A DNA stretch of 64,000 nucleotides from the NCBI GenBank assembly GCA_033725935.1, contig MU867083.1:124001-188000 (forward strand). Direction: 5' to 3'. A model generated the notes under the pieces. It searched no databases and had not been told where the DNA came from. It was given only the letters and a program-made list of their open reading frames with translations. Shown here one piece after another: positions 33,258 to 45,458 of the stretch (positions are counted from its first letter, which is position 1; the number at the start of each line of letters is the position of its first letter). Position numbers and translations under genes: made by a program. The DNA comes from Cladorrhinum sp. PSN259 (taxonomy: Eukaryota > Ascomycota > Sordariomycetes > Sordariales > Podosporaceae).

Positions 33258-34406
33258 CGTCGACCTGGCTTAATAGCTTCAAAATTGGAAGCGCAAGATC
33301 GAGGCACCAAAATTAGAGAAACGAGCAAAAAGGACGGATATCAAGAACGCCAATTGAATCCCTAGTACAGATTGTCATCCGTTATTTCAACGACGGGTTA
33401 CAGAATAAGACCCCGCAGGAGCGGGAAAATTTCTTTGAATGATGCAAGCTTGGCGATGGCACAATAGACGATGCAGACAGGGAGGTAGTCAACACCGCTT
33501 AGATGCATATACTGCATATTGCGATACCCCTTAACCCTGAGTCACGCCGAACCCAAGCCTTACCTCTTCTTACAAGCTTTTCCGAGGAGCCGTGAGCCGG
33601 TAGCGGACTTCAGAGCGTTGACAGCGGGATTCTGGAAAGCTGGAAGCCACGGTGATGGCCGGCGCCGGAACCATACCATCGCGGACGCGGTCACGGCGTC
33701 CCCATCCAATAGGGCCGGGTACCAGACTCTGGATACAGTGCCCTGCATGAGGTCGGCAGTGATCAACCAACAACAACTTGACACGATCAGCTAGCGCAAT
33801 CTGTAGGGCGTATGGTCAATGCCGGTGTGTTGCTTCGAGGCTTCTCGCCGGGACCGACGAGGGGGGAGCCAGTGGTTCCGAGCCACTGGCACGCATCCTC
33901 CAGGGCGTATCTGTGGGGACAAGGGCATTGCGGAAACGGGATATTGCGCCCAAATGCAAGACTTATGCACGTACGAAATTGAATTACAGTCATCACCTGG
34001 GTTTCGTGAAAAACAAGCCGTGATCTTGATAGCCGAAACGCTCATGACGTCTTAGGTCTACTGCTTCATCAGGGCAACGTCTACCAATCTGGATGTCGGA
34101 ATGAGAATTTTCATCATGGAAGGGAATTATGGTGTGATAGTGGGCTGGGGTCTCGCTTTTGTGGGTGGCAGTGGTTGAATCTCTTATAAGAACAAAGAAA
34201 GTGAAGTGGACCCGAGCCCATTTTCCCTTTCTACAAAGACAGTCGATCTTGAACAGCAGCATAACATCAAACTTGGAGGATCATTGATCAAAAACTGTTT
34301 TACACTACAGCACAGGGGCGTGAAATTGTTCAAGGTGAATGTACCTATTCTTCAGGATGACGAACACGATGGGTTCTGACGCAGATAGCTTCAACGCTCC
34401 CGCGAC
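33258..34406. other. Divergent intergenic region
   Basis: Separates the MFS gene (-) and the arylsulfotransferase-like gene (+). A GAGCCAGTGG/GAGCCACTGG imperfect inverted repeat lies near 33865-33888. No gene was seen. Confidence 0.45.
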
Positions 34407-36156
34407 ATGAAACCGACAAAGGCTCTCATCACAGCGGCTCTTACCCTGCTGGCTAGTCTCACCGCTGCTGACTGGCAATTCCGCTCTCGTCCTGACCTTG
34501 CCCCTCCCCGACTCAATATCACCATCCCGGCCACCAAGGATGTCGAAAAGGGGTATTTGTTTTTGGCCCCATTTGCCGGTTACCCCGACACCCCCACCGA
34601 GCAGCATGGACCCCGCCAGGCGGGGCCGTACATCTTTCGTGATGACGGTAATCTCGTCTGGGCCGGATACGGCATCTACAGTATCTGGGCGACCAACTTC
34701 CAGGCCGGCCGGTGGAAGGGAAAGGACATCTTGTTCAGCTTCGAAGGTGACCACAATGCCGGGTACGGCCATGGACACGGACACATCACCATTTTGGATC
34801 ACCATTACGAGACCATCCGTGAACTACGCGCCGGAAACCACAAGCTAGTCGACAAGCACGAGTTCCACATCATCAAGGAGGAGACCGGCCTCATCCAGAT
34901 CTACCAACCAGTCCCCAGGGACCTGACACCTTGGGGTGCCAAACCAGAGCAGCAATGGATCGTGAACGCCATCTTCCAAGGTACGTCTTCACCACTCACC
35001 CCATCCCCCGCCAACTAGACAACCCAATGTTGATCGATCCGACTTTCCAGAACTCGACATAACAACGGGACGCCTCCTCTTCGAATGGTCCTCCCTAGAC
35101 CACGTTTCCCCCTCCGAATCCCTCCTTCCCATCAACACAGGACAAGCAGGCTCGGGCTACAACTCCTCGGACGCGTGGGACTACTTCCACATCAACTCGG
35201 TCGACAAGAACTCGGAGGGTGATTACCTGATTTCCGCGCGGGACGCATGTTCGATCCACAAAATCAACGGAACTTCAGGAGAAGTAATCTGGCGATTGAA
35301 CGGCAAGAAATCGGATTTTTCGGTACCCAAAGACGCACAGTTTTGTTTTCAACATCATGCGCGCTGGCTTCCTTCCTCCGATCCCAATGTCGAAATAATC
35401 AGCCTCTACGATAACTCTGCACACGGCACCGAGCACGGCGGCGGGAAGGAAGTGCATACCGCCCCGTTCAGCAGCGGCAAGATACTCAAGCTTGATACAA
35501 ACAAATGGATTGCAGAGTTGGTACAGGGGTACTACCCTCCAAAGGGGGACAAAAAACTCTTGTCAAAGTCTCAGGGCTCTACGCAAGTCTTGCCGAACAA
35601 GAACGTGTTGGTGAACTGGGGCTCGGAAGGTGCAGTTACGGAGTATACGCCGTCTGGCGAACCGATCTTTCACGCGTACATGGACTCGAGGAAATTAGGA
35701 CAGGGTGTGGAGAATTATCGCGGGTTTAGGTTCAACTGGACTGGACTGCCGAATGAGGAGCCGGCCGTTGTTGCGTTGCAGAGTGAAGAGGAAGTGAATA
35801 CAACTGTATATGTGAGCTGGAATGGCGATACAGAGACTGCCGTTTGGCGATTTTATGAGGTTACAGACGGGTTTGGTAGTCGAGCTTTTCTGGGCGAGGC
35901 GGAGAGGAAGGGGTTCGAGACTGAGTTTGTTGTTGTTGGTAAGACGGTTAAGAAAGTGTCGGCTGAGGCAGTTGATAAAAATGGAAGGGTGCTGAGGGTT
36001 ACGGGTGTTGCTGCGGTTGAGAGGGAGGTTCTTCCTGCCGGCCGGAAGAAGATCACCTTGGGCACAAAGGTCGATGCTACCGTTACCTCGGTTTCCAAGA
36101 GTCGTTGGGACGAGTATGCTATCCTCAAGATATTTCGGTTTGTGAAGGATCTATGA
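34407..36156 (+). CDS. Secreted arylsulfotransferase-like (ASST_2) protein
   Basis: Exons 34407-34980 and 35051-36156 join across a 70-nt intron to 559 residues. Residues 1-21 form a signal peptide (KALITAALTLLASLTAADW). The rest is a beta-propeller-like protein. Motifs are GYLFLAPFAG, GPYIFRDDGNLVW, GYGHGHGHITILD, HEFHII, INSVDKNSEGDYLISARD, GEVIWRLNGKKSDF, FQHHARW, and STQVLPNKNVLVNWGSEGAVTEY, here cut to its core VLVNWGSEG. These match the fungal/bacterial arylsulfotransferase family; the bacterial enzymes move sulfate between phenols. Fungal members are uncharacterised, so activity is not claimed. Secretion to wall or medium is predicted; there is no membrane span or GPI signal. Confidence 0.9.
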
Positions 36157-37740
36157 GTACAAGTATGAGGAGGATGCAACTCCTCGTTGGGCATCATTTT
36201 TGGGCCACCTGGGTGAGATGGTGAGGGTCACATACAGGGCTCGTTAAATTTGATGGAGCTTGAGGGTCATCTTGCAAACCTCAGGGGTGAGGTGGAATGT
36301 AGATCGTTAGGTTTCTCTTGTCGTTGACTTGCTTCATTTTCAAGGGGGCTGTGTCTTTCCATGCAACATGACAACCTCACACTCTTTATTAGCAGACTAA
36401 TAGTATGACATTAAGTCGTGGCTTGTTGATTCACTGATAACCGCCAAGGCATGTCTTCTTTTGCCCAAGACTCTTGCCATGTGGACTTGTGGGGATCTCG
36501 GTTGCGGCCCGCGGAGGAGACTGGCCGTCCGGCGCCAAGTTTAAAAAGAACGCAATGCTCCAACGGCCCTCTCTATTGCCGTTTCAATAGTGGACAATTC
36601 ATAAGAAGAAGCGAATGCGCCCACCAACCATCATATGTAAATACACGTGGACGGTGTCCAACCGCGTCAGCACCCCTTTTTTTCACATCGGATGGAAGTA
36701 GGTGTGGTGTGATTGGTTGTCGGCGAGAACCGTGGCGTCGACGCCGCTCCGAGAAGTATTTATCTCGTCCTGGATCTGCAGATCGGATGGGAGCCAACCT
36801 GCATCGACTGCATCGATCCAAGTTCATATCACAGTCAAAAAAGAGTTGGATATGGCCGCGTTCTGCGCCTAGAAATGGCACAGAAGTGAATGAAAGGAAG
36901 GAGAGGGCACGACGGATGCTGCACGCTGCCACACAGGGCGCTCGCTCACACCGCCATCGACATGAAGGGACTGTCTCGTGTCTTGCCCAAGAGTGGAACC
37001 TTTGGACTTCTCCGGCACGTAGAGCAATGCACACTGCTCGTTCTGGCAGTCAAAGTGGACCTCAACGGCAAAGTGATGCCGCAAAGGGTAACGAAACGTG
37101 ATTTTTTTTGTCAAAAGAAATGTCATTTCCACAGCCCTGAGCGGGTTTCTCGGTTCCCATTTGCCCTCGTTTCGCCCCCGGCCGAGACCCCAACCCAACT
37201 TGCTTTTTCGGGTGTGTCTGGGAGCGTGCCGACGCTGAAAGTAACGCCACTTGGATAGGCCGCCGGCATATGGGCTGACAGCCAGCCAATCAGGGCAGGG
37301 TTTGGCACCCAGTAGTGGGGGTGGTACTGGCTCAGGGCCTTCTTGGCGAGGACGTCGATCATCTTTGTTTCTGGGTGCCCGCTGTCTCACAAATCCGTCT
37401 TTCCCAGTGGGTTGCCGTCTCTCTTTCCCCGCGCTGTTGTTCGCACGAGTCGGAGCGAAGGAACACTCCTGTTAACCAACCCCAATTTACTGGGCCAACT
37501 TCTTATACTTGGAGCGCAACTTTTGAAACTTGACAAGTTGACACCATCGCGACCCGAGGGAAAAAAAGGGAACCCACCAAGGAGTGACCTGTTGTGACAA
37601 GCGTGCCCTAGACACAGAGCGGCTCCACCAAAAACCACATCAGCCAAAAGGACGAGCTACGGAGCTACGCATCTTGGGGATCCATCGTGCGTGCCGAGCA
37701 GTTTGATCCAAAAGTCCACAGCTCCGGAGCCGTCGGAGTC
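36157..37740. other. Long promoter region of Zn2Cys6 gene
   Basis: About 1.6 kb without a convincing gene. Overlapping open frames on both strands at 36451-37390 have Arg/Ser/His-rich, non-protein-like composition. Long upstream regions are common in front of fungal regulators. Confidence 0.5.
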
Positions 37741-40484
37741 ATGGCCCCACAGGTAGCATTCAAACCGATTCAGCCCGCCCCCGCGAAACGCGAGAGGTCC
37801 GGAGATGGCTCCGGCGGCGGGATCCGCTCCATGTCGGGGTCCGTGTTAAGTGGAATCACCACTTCCGACCGCCCGACGAAGCGCCTCAAGGCCGTCACCC
37901 AGGCCTGCCACACCTGCCGCAAGTTCAAAGCAAGAGTAAGCGACGACAGCCCCCCTCCCCCCCCCCCCCCCCTCCTCGTGGATCTGACCGGCTAATCTGG
38001 ACCTCCTGTCTGACAGTGTGATGGCGCCCGTCCAAGGTGTGGTGGTTGCGCCGCCAAAGGAAAGCCGTGTGGCTATGAGGGCGAGGAGGGACAGTCCCGT
38101 CAGGCAGCAATGAAGTCGCGTCTGGAAGCCCTCGAGAAGCTGGTGGGCGCTCTTCAGTCCAAGTCCCCGGAGGAGGCCGAGGAGTTGTTGCAGCGCATCC
38201 GGTCCGCCGATGATATCGTCTCCCTCTCGTCTCTCGATGGCGAACTCTCGGGCAGTGATGCTCCTTCTGTCGTCTCTCGGTCGTCTAGCGCATCCCAGTC
38301 ATCTGGGATGCCACGGAACACAACGGCAGCGTCGCGTCTGTCAAGCAGTATCTTTGAGTCTTCTGGTTCGTCATCAGCTTTCTCCGAGAGACTCGCCACG
38401 CCCAATTCATCCACTGGTATTTCGTTTAGAGCGGGAGCTGATACGTCCCCATACCTCATTGGATTCCTTCTTCCGAGTGCCCAGTCAACATGGGCTGGCG
38501 TTCAGAGCTTCTACAGCTCCAGCGGAAAGCTGTTCCATGTCTTTTCACAATCCCAAATCCAGGGCTACCACAGGGCCGTGTACGGATATGACGGAAAACC
38601 AAACAAGTCCCAAAAGCTCGCAATCGGTTGCATGTGCATTGTTGCTGCCATTGGTGCCCAGTACAATCCTGGAGACTTCGAACAGGGATCATCCGAGGCC
38701 TTGTATGAGGTTGCTCATTATTTGTTTGCGGCCGTGGTTGAAGAGAGTCCGCTGGACGCCATCAAGCTTTGCACTTTGATGGCCATGTACAATGTGATGA
38801 ACAAAGCCACGGCGGCTTTGGCCTATGTTGGTAAGTCAACCCTATCAATGCCATTCCACAAGTACCAATTTAGCCAGCTGACACCCAATTTCAGAGACTG
38901 GTCTGAGTTTGACCAAGAGACAGAGTCTCGACACGGGCGTCTACCCTTCACAGCTTTCTATTGAAGACTTGAAGGGTTTAAGAAATACCTGGAGGACTCT
39001 GATTTTCTTCTCCAGCTGGCTTTCGTCAACGCTTGGATACATCTCTGGCAATGGAGAATCGACGTCGGCTTTTGAGAAATTAGTTCCTGTGAGTGTCGCC
39101 TTACTTTAGCGTGTGCTTCGGCTCACTAACTTATTTTTCCTTCCTTAGCTCGCCAATGCCGACTATGACAACTACAATGAGGTTGCAGAAAGTAAGTGTC
39201 CTCGGCAACCAACGCTGGCCGTCGATATACTAACTCTGGCCCACAGTGGTACAAACGGAGATGACCAAGATCGCTCTCCTCAAAGCCAGCATCTTGAAAA
39301 CGCATCTCGCCAACAAAGAGCTGACCGTATATGGTATGAAAGGAATCATCAAGGAGCTCCAGGAGTGGCATGAGCGACTTCCCCCTCAGATGCAATTGGC
39401 CAAGCTTGGTGATTTCAACCTTGCTCCAGGAATTAGGTGGTCGGTTTATCACGTCCACCTTCTATACCTCGGGGCTTACATGTTGGTGTACCGACGGATA
39501 GCCGCCCAATGTGTTCGAGAATACCGCGAAGGGGAGAAATTTGTGCTCACCAATGACGATTCGACTCTTGTCGGCCTGGTCGACCAGGGAGTTACAGCCG
39601 CTAGGGATTCCGCCCGCATCCTTGGTCTCCTCCATGCTGACAAAGGCATCTTTCAAAGATGCTGGCTTGTTATGTAAGTCGATCATGGCCGTGTCTCGAA
39701 CAAAACATTCTTGTACTAACACCGAGTTACCAGCTTCCAAGCGCATACCTCTTGCATCGTGATCCTCCATTCCGTTGCCCAGAAGCAGCTCCACAAATTC
39801 CCTCCATCCTCTTGGGCGGAGGACATGAAGCAGGCCCAGAACTGCATAGACGTCTTGGGTTTCTGCTCGGAGAAGGACCCGGTTGCTCTCCGCTTCCGCA
39901 TCAAACTCTCGGGCATTTACGACGCGCTCGTCGATTCAGGATCCCGACCCAATACAAACCGACAACGCATCGAAGAATGGGTCCCTCTTCCGCCTGCGCT
40001 TTCTGGCTTTGGCGCTGTAGGGGAGACTTCATTGGCGCTATCACTCACCTCGCCCAAAGCCGTTGCCGATTATCTCCTCACGGTGCCTCCGGAAGCGGAC
40101 CAGGACCTGCTAAAGCTTTCAATCACTCTGCTGCAGGCCCTTTGCAAACCGTGGGGTGAAGGAGACAGCAGCGCGGTGGACAAGGCCGAACTTGCCGTCT
40201 GTGATACGCTGGGAGCTGGCAAGACTCCTCCGAACGCTAGGTTTGCCAGTGTTCCCAAGAACGGTGTCGTCCGTAGCGGTGGTGCGGACCGTGATCCCCA
40301 GTCCTCAAATTCGAGGACTCTGCCCAAGCTGGACTGGGATTTGGAGAAGCATAACCCGTTCAAGTGGGAGATGAAAGGCAACAATATGGCGGACGCTTGG
40401 TTCCTTGGTAGCGAGGCTCCAAATGGGTGGTCCCCGGCGGAAGATATTGAAGAGGTTGATGATAGTTCAGGTTCAGGTTATTGA
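37741..40484 (+). CDS. Zn2Cys6 fungal-specific transcription factor
   Basis: Six exons (37741-37935, 38017-38830, 38895-39088, 39149-39191, 39247-39673, 39734-40484) give 807 residues. The binuclear zinc cluster is CHTCRKFKAR|CDGARPRCGGC then AAKGKPC (spacing C-x2-C-x6-C-x6-C-x2-C-x6-C), with the first intron just before Cys3. A leucine-heptad linker follows (MKSRLEALEKLVGALQ). The middle homology region, typical of the Fungal_trans domain, spans about 210-560. Nuclear signals are present as RPTKRLK. The 81-nt first intron contains a run of 16 C. The start at 37741 is the first ATG of the open frame. Regulated pathway unknown; no biosynthetic cluster is adjacent. Confidence 0.92.
37957..37972 (+). 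repeat. Poly-C run in first intron of Zn2Cys6 gene
   Basis: Sixteen consecutive C within the intron that splits the zinc cluster. Its length may vary between strains or in sequencing. Confidence 0.9.
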
Positions 40485-41955
40485 AGGAGGGGGGTTTACT
40501 TTTGAACGTGTCGGGGAGTTTGTTGTGGTCTTTCGATCAGAATGCTTCATGAAAGCTCATGTTGAGATTTTCGTTAGTTTGTCATTACGCTTGGAGGACT
40601 TTTGGATCTGGGCTTTTTTTTGGGGGGGGGGATGAATTACCTTTCTTGGATATTAGCGTTATGGTCTTGACTTTTTATACATAGTTTTTGAGATCAATCA
40701 AATTTTATTAGGCTTCTTTTTTTCTTCATTTCGTTGAATTCCCTTGAGATTGTGCTTGTTCACGTTGTTATCCTATTATGCCATCATCCTACCAACCTAG
40801 CAATCGAGCATCCTTCACTAGGAAAGCCGCAAGTTTCCCTTGCACTCGATGTATTTCTTTATTAGTGAAGAGCGTTATCGGGCATAACCGAAAGAAGAAA
40901 AAAACCCCCCGAACAATTTTACATCACACTAATCTACTTCAAACAATATCTGCCACGACTCAGTCGCAGGCGCTACGACGACGCCCACAACCAAGATCTC
41001 TGGATGCCTTTAACCGTTGCCAGATGTGGTGATAAGTTTATGGCGTGATTTTCGGTCCGAACGTGGTGAGTGAATGATATCAGGATCCGCCGAGAATCAA
41101 GCTCGAGAGATGGGGAAATCAGATCACGACTGCCGTTTTGGGCGCCGGTGACTTGTGTTTTGTTCCATTCATTACCGCTGCCAAACCGTACTCCTTCTAA
41201 TACAGGTAGTCCGCACTTTCCTCCATGTGCCCAGGTCGCATACTTGGGCCCGGGCTAAGGTCTGGAACTTCACCCTGGTGCCATGTGTGGGTACGGATAG
41301 GATGCATGGAACTTTCAAAGATCGATATGTGCATGTAGGTTATTGACGGCAGACGACGGATAAGACCTGCGCGTTCATCAGCTCTTCTCTCGGGAGGCAA
41401 TCTGTACCTTCCCCTAACTCCCAGGCATCCCATCTTTTGCAAGTCCGCTAGTGGTCTCGGAACCGAGAACTTCGAGGTTCAAAGGTCTTCCCCTCCCCCC
41501 AGAATATCCATTCTATGGGATAGCACAGCTAAGATCTTGAAGTTATTGATAATTGAGAAAAACTATAGCTACGGAAAGATTTAACCCGGCCTTGGCTTTG
41601 GTGGCCTGGCTGCTGCAGCGCTGCAGTGCCTGTAGGTGGATCCACCTGCTGCAGCTGCTGCAATATATTCCTCTTCTTATTCTCTTTCTCTTACAGCACA
41701 GCACAACAGCAGCACCAACAGCAACCGCAGTAATCTTTCGTCTCTGCGCTCGCCTTACCCTCGCGCTGTTTCTTTTTTGTGCCTCCCTTTTGCTGGTCCT
41801 CGTACGAGGCCAGCACCCTCTTTTCGCGCGCTTCTCTGCTGCGTACCCGTAGGGCCCAGCAACACCATCAATAAACCCACCGTGAGTCAAATTTTCAAGT
41901 GTTATTAATTCAGTCACTAACCTCTTTATCAGTCACCACCACACGCACACGCACG

Positions 41956-41957
<2 letters not shown>
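40485..41957. other. Intergenic, no gene seen
   Basis: About 1.5 kb between the Zn2Cys6 gene and the CT repeat. I looked here for the missing N-terminal half of the aldo-keto reductase and found no matching frame. Short Leu-rich frames at 41553-41917 are not convincing. Confidence 0.5.

Positions 41958-42035
<78 letters not shown>
41958..42035. repeat. (CT)39 microsatellite
   Basis: A perfect 78-bp CT dinucleotide tract, preceded by a CA-rich stretch (CACACGCACACGCACGCA). Its end lies about 30 bp before the point where aldo-keto reductase similarity begins. Read in frame it encodes an artificial Ser-Leu repeat. Confidence 0.97.
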
Positions 42036-42038
<3 letters not shown>

Positions 42039-42630
42039 CGCGCCCTCCTTGCTACGTGCTCGTTACGCCAAAGCCCACGGCAAGACACCCTTTAGCGTGT
42101 ACTCTGGCAAGTGGAACGTCATGGTCCGCGATCTCGAGAGGGAAGTGATTCCCATGGCCAGACAGTTCGGCATGGCAATCACCCCCTGGGGTACACTCGG
42201 CGGCGGCAAGTTCCAGACAGCCAAGATGCTCGAAGAGAAGGCAAAGATAGGCGAGAAACTCCGCGTCACTCCCTACAGCAACGATACCCAGATCGAACTC
42301 GGCGAAGCGCTGGCAAAAGTCGGCAAAGCCCACGGCACCGAGTCGGTTACTTGCATCGCGCTGGCTTACATCCTTCGGAAAGCCTCGCTCCTGGGTGTTA
42401 ATCGCGTCTTTCCGGTCATTGGCGGACGCAAAGTCGAACAGCTGCAGGACAACTTGAAGGCATTGAGCATCAAGCTCAGGGAGGAGGAAGTCAAGTACCT
42501 TGAGAGCGTTCATCCGTTCAGTATTGGGTGGCCGCATGATTTTATCGAAGAGGATCCTAACGTTACGGGGGTGCATAAGGGGTTGCCTGCCACGAGCGCT
42601 TTTGTGGCTTTTCCCCCGATTGGCAAATGA
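42036..42630 (+). pseudogene. 5'-truncated aldo-keto reductase (aryl-alcohol dehydrogenase type)
   Basis: From about 42064 the frame encodes the C-terminal half of an AAD-type aldo-keto reductase. It begins YAKAHGKTPFSVYSGKWNV and continues with LEREVIPMARQFGMAITPWG, GGGKFQT, TCIALAYILRK, FPVIGGRKVEQLQDNL and the usual end near HPFSIGWP. The family is about 380 residues; only about 188 remain. The N-terminal half, with the catalytic Asp-Tyr-Lys-His and the first barrel strands, is missing. Upstream is the CT repeat, so an apparent ATG at 41899 would give a meaningless Ser-Leu leader. The remaining frame has no internal stop, so loss is probably recent, or an unusual short protein is made. Confidence 0.8.
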
Positions 42631-43251
42631 TGTAATTTTTATTTTATTTTCTTTTTTTGGGGAGGCAATTGGTATTGCTTCACTGTTAGTTTCATCCTAT
42701 TCATTTGAGAGCGTTTACTTTCGATATTTTAGATTCGTCTTTTTCGTATTTTTTTTTTTCCCTTTCATGTATCAGCGCGAAACCAGTTGGAGGGCTCTGG
42801 TGATGGAGATGAGACAAGATGCGTTGAACAACATTCAATTATCAGTGTCTAGAAATGGTGAAGAATGACAGTCTGGTTGGGACTCGACTTATCCCCTTTG
42901 GATTACTATCAGACCATTAAGTATCCCTTCGTTTTTGATGATGACGGCCAAGGGTATTACGTGTTGTCAGCCTATTGCGCATGTTCCTCTTGCATTCGTT
43001 TAGATAACAGCCTCTCATACCGGATGCCCCTGCATCCAGCCCGGTGGCTGCAGCTGTTGTGGTGAAATGTCAGCACGAACGACAGTGCACTAACGCTATT
43101 GGCACTTCGGCTAGGAAGGGAATGGAAATACCACCTCATTGGGCCAAGCAGCACTTCGCAATTCAATTAAAAAAAAAAAACACAAGAAAGGACTAAATTC
43201 CAACTTCTTTTTCATCGAGCGAAAAAATATCTTCTCATCAATTCCAAACTT

Positions 43252-43284
<33 letters not shown>

Positions 43285-43319
43285 GCACCAAATCTACCCG
43301 TGAACAAAACGAAATAACA
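42631..43319. other. Intergenic, no gene seen
   Basis: Contains T-rich sequence after the aldo-keto reductase remnant and a 30-T homopolymer (43254-43283) just before the ceramidase start. Confidence 0.5.
43254..43283. repeat. Poly-T run of 30
   Basis: Thirty T in a row, 37 bp upstream of the ceramidase ATG. Probably in the promoter or leader; length likely variable. Confidence 0.9.
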
Positions 43320-44287
43320 ATGGGCCACCACAAAATCAGTTTCGCAGGCGACCCGCACGCTCTTGACGGAGCATGGAGTCCCCCAACCAGTCGAGCAAAG
43401 TGAGTCTGTCATCATCATCATCATCATCATCATCATCACCTCCAATCATGTTGACTTTTTACTAACATTTTGTGTTTTTTTTTTTTCTTTTGCGCAAAAG
43501 TTTCTGCGAAGAAGACTACTCTTTCACGGCATACATGGCAGAATTCATCAACACCCTCACGAATTTTATTTACAGTAATTCCCCCCTCAATTCAAATCCC
43601 CCTCTTTTCAACCATGCTCCCTCAATCCTTCTAACCACTCACATGCACATAGTCTACTACGGCATCCTTCACATTCGCCGTACAAACTCCAAAGACTTCA
43701 TGTCTATCTCTCTCCTCCTCCTCGGCACCTGCTCCCTCTTATTCCACGCCACCTTGCTCCTCCCCCTCGAACTAAGCGACGAGCTCTCAATGCTGGCGTT
43801 GGGCTGGTCCCTGCTGCAAGGAATCCTCACCGTCACTCTCGACAAGTTCTCAAGACGGTACAAACTCACAAACGTCTTTCTCGCACTGTTTTTTGTATCG
43901 TTTAGCGCATTCTACGTCTACTCGCAGCATATCATATACCACTCCGTCGTATTCATCTCGATTCTGGCGACGATTACTCTTCGGACAACTTATTTGCTTC
44001 TCTTTACCAACAACTTCCCGAAGGATAAGAGAAGCGAATGGACAAGTAAGGCATGGAAGACCGTTGCAATCTTGTTGCTTGCGTTTACCGTCTGGGATAT
44101 TGATCTCGGGTTTTGCGCCGAGTTGAGGGCTTTGAGACACGCAATGGGACTGCCTCGGGCTTGGCTGTTTGAGCTGCATGGGTGGTGGCACATTCTGACG
44201 GGTGTGAGCGCGGCTTGGTTCATGGATATTGTTCGGGAGATGCAGGAGGAGATCGCGAAGGGAAAGAAAAAGACAAAGTCAAAGTGA
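43320..44287 (+). CDS. Alkaline ceramidase (YPC1/ACER type)
   Basis: Exons 43320-43399, 43501-43574 and 43653-44287 give 262 residues with about seven membrane spans. The enzyme hydrolyses ceramide to sphingosine and fatty acid in ER/Golgi membranes. The family start is rebuilt only by splicing: WSPPTSRANFCEEDYSFTAY. The zinc-site residues fit the ACER pattern: Ser79 and His83 in CSLLFHAT, Asp94 in ELSDELS, and His227/His231 in HGWWHILTG (H-x3-H). The first intron carries a (CAT)n repeat (43410-43438) and a long T-rich tract. The second intron, 78 nt, is in frame and has no stop, so unspliced mRNA would insert 26 residues. The Lys-rich C-terminus (KGKKKTKSK) resembles an ER-retention signal. 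Confidence 0.94.
43410..43438 (+). repeat. (CAT)n microsatellite in ceramidase intron 1
   Basis: About nine CAT repeats inside the first intron of the ceramidase gene, just after the splice donor. Confidence 0.9.
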
Positions 44288-44399
44288 AAAGTCGCAAAGG
44301 GTATGAGATCTATTATCGTACAAGAACAATCGGTCTAGAATAATACAGGCTTGCTTTTAAAAGCAAACCAAACAGGCTGCTACCATAAATAACAACTCT

Positions 44400-45458
44400 T
44401 TAATCAAGCTTGGTCTCCTTCCAATCCACAAGGGCATCCTCACCAAGTCTCTCCTTGATGATGCGCTCACTGAGGTCAAACAGTGCACGACCCAAGTTCT
44501 CATCCGACGCCTGAGCACTCTCCTTTCCTGGCTGACCTGGATCATTGTAATACCAACCGTTCTTGATGTCTGGAGAAGTAAGCGCCCAAAGAGCACTGTA
44601 CGAACCCTGCTTGACATCACGGCCGAAGGCCAGCATTGCCCACGACAAGAGGGTCCCCGTAACACCAGGGTAAGCATCCTTCCATTGCTGCTGCATCGCG
44701 GTATTGACCTGTCATCACTAATTAATAACCATCCCCGACCGTGACTTTGATTAGAAGATAAAACTTACCGCGCCAGGATGAACAGAAACCGCCCAGATCC
44801 GATCCTCATTCTCCTTGATAACCTTACCCGCCAATCCATACTTTGCAAACAAAATCATCGCCAGTTTCGTCCGCCCGTACAACTCGGTCGGCCCGAGACT
44901 CTTATCATTAATCTCCTCCAGACTAGCAAAGTGGACGTTGTTAGGAGCAGTCCGATGCATCTCGCTAGCCTCAAACACGACCCTCGGCTCCGGCGCGCCG
45001 GGGAACTTGCTCGTCTTCCTCAGCACAGGCCACAGCAAATTAACAGCGTAAAAATGTCCCAAGAAATTTACACCAAAGTGCCTGTCAATTCCGTCCGCAT
45101 CTTGGCCGGGCTCGTTGACGTTGATGCCCGCCGAGAGCACCAAAAAGTCCAGCCGCTCAAGTGACTTGCCCAGCTCGGTAAAGACGTCCCGGACCTGCTT
45201 GAGGTCCCCCAGGTCGCACTCCTTCCACTCGATCTTGGCGCCGGGTGACTCGGCCGTGATGGTCGCTTTGGCGTCCTCGCCTTGCTCTTCCTTGCGGTTG
45301 ACCATGATGACGCGGCATCCTGCGTGAGCCAAGGCACGGGATATCTCAAAGCCGATGCCGAAGGCACCGCCTGTGACGATGGCGACTCGGCCGTCGAGGT
45401 TGTCAGGCTGGACGGGGGTGGGCCCGATGCCTGTGGCCTTTTGGAGAATGGACTGCAT
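44400..45458 (-). CDS. Classical short-chain dehydrogenase (retinol dehydrogenase/WWOX-like)
   Basis: Exons 45458-44769 and 44708-44400 join across a 60-nt intron (44709-44768), giving 332 residues. NAD(P) binding is shown by VTGGAFGIG (28-36), and the active site by Tyr194-x3-Lys198 in ELYGRTKLAM. The usual NNAG is replaced by LSAG. AVSVHPGA|VNTAM at the splice junction is the typical HPGxVxT of this group. The C-terminal extension (YYNDPGQPGKES... LVDWKETKLD) resembles fungal retinol-dehydrogenase/WWOX-like reductases acting on unknown carbonyls. It is convergent with the ceramidase gene, about 110 bp apart. Confidence 0.93.

Noticed and set aside
36451..37390. Overlapping frames on both strands upstream of the Zn2Cys6 gene
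   Set aside because: Arg/Ser/His-rich, no motifs, no signal or domain; judged to be promoter DNA.
41899..42063. Possible N-terminus of the aldo-keto reductase starting at 41899
   Set aside because: It consists of the translated CT repeat (Ser-Leu run) and has no relation to the family N-terminus.
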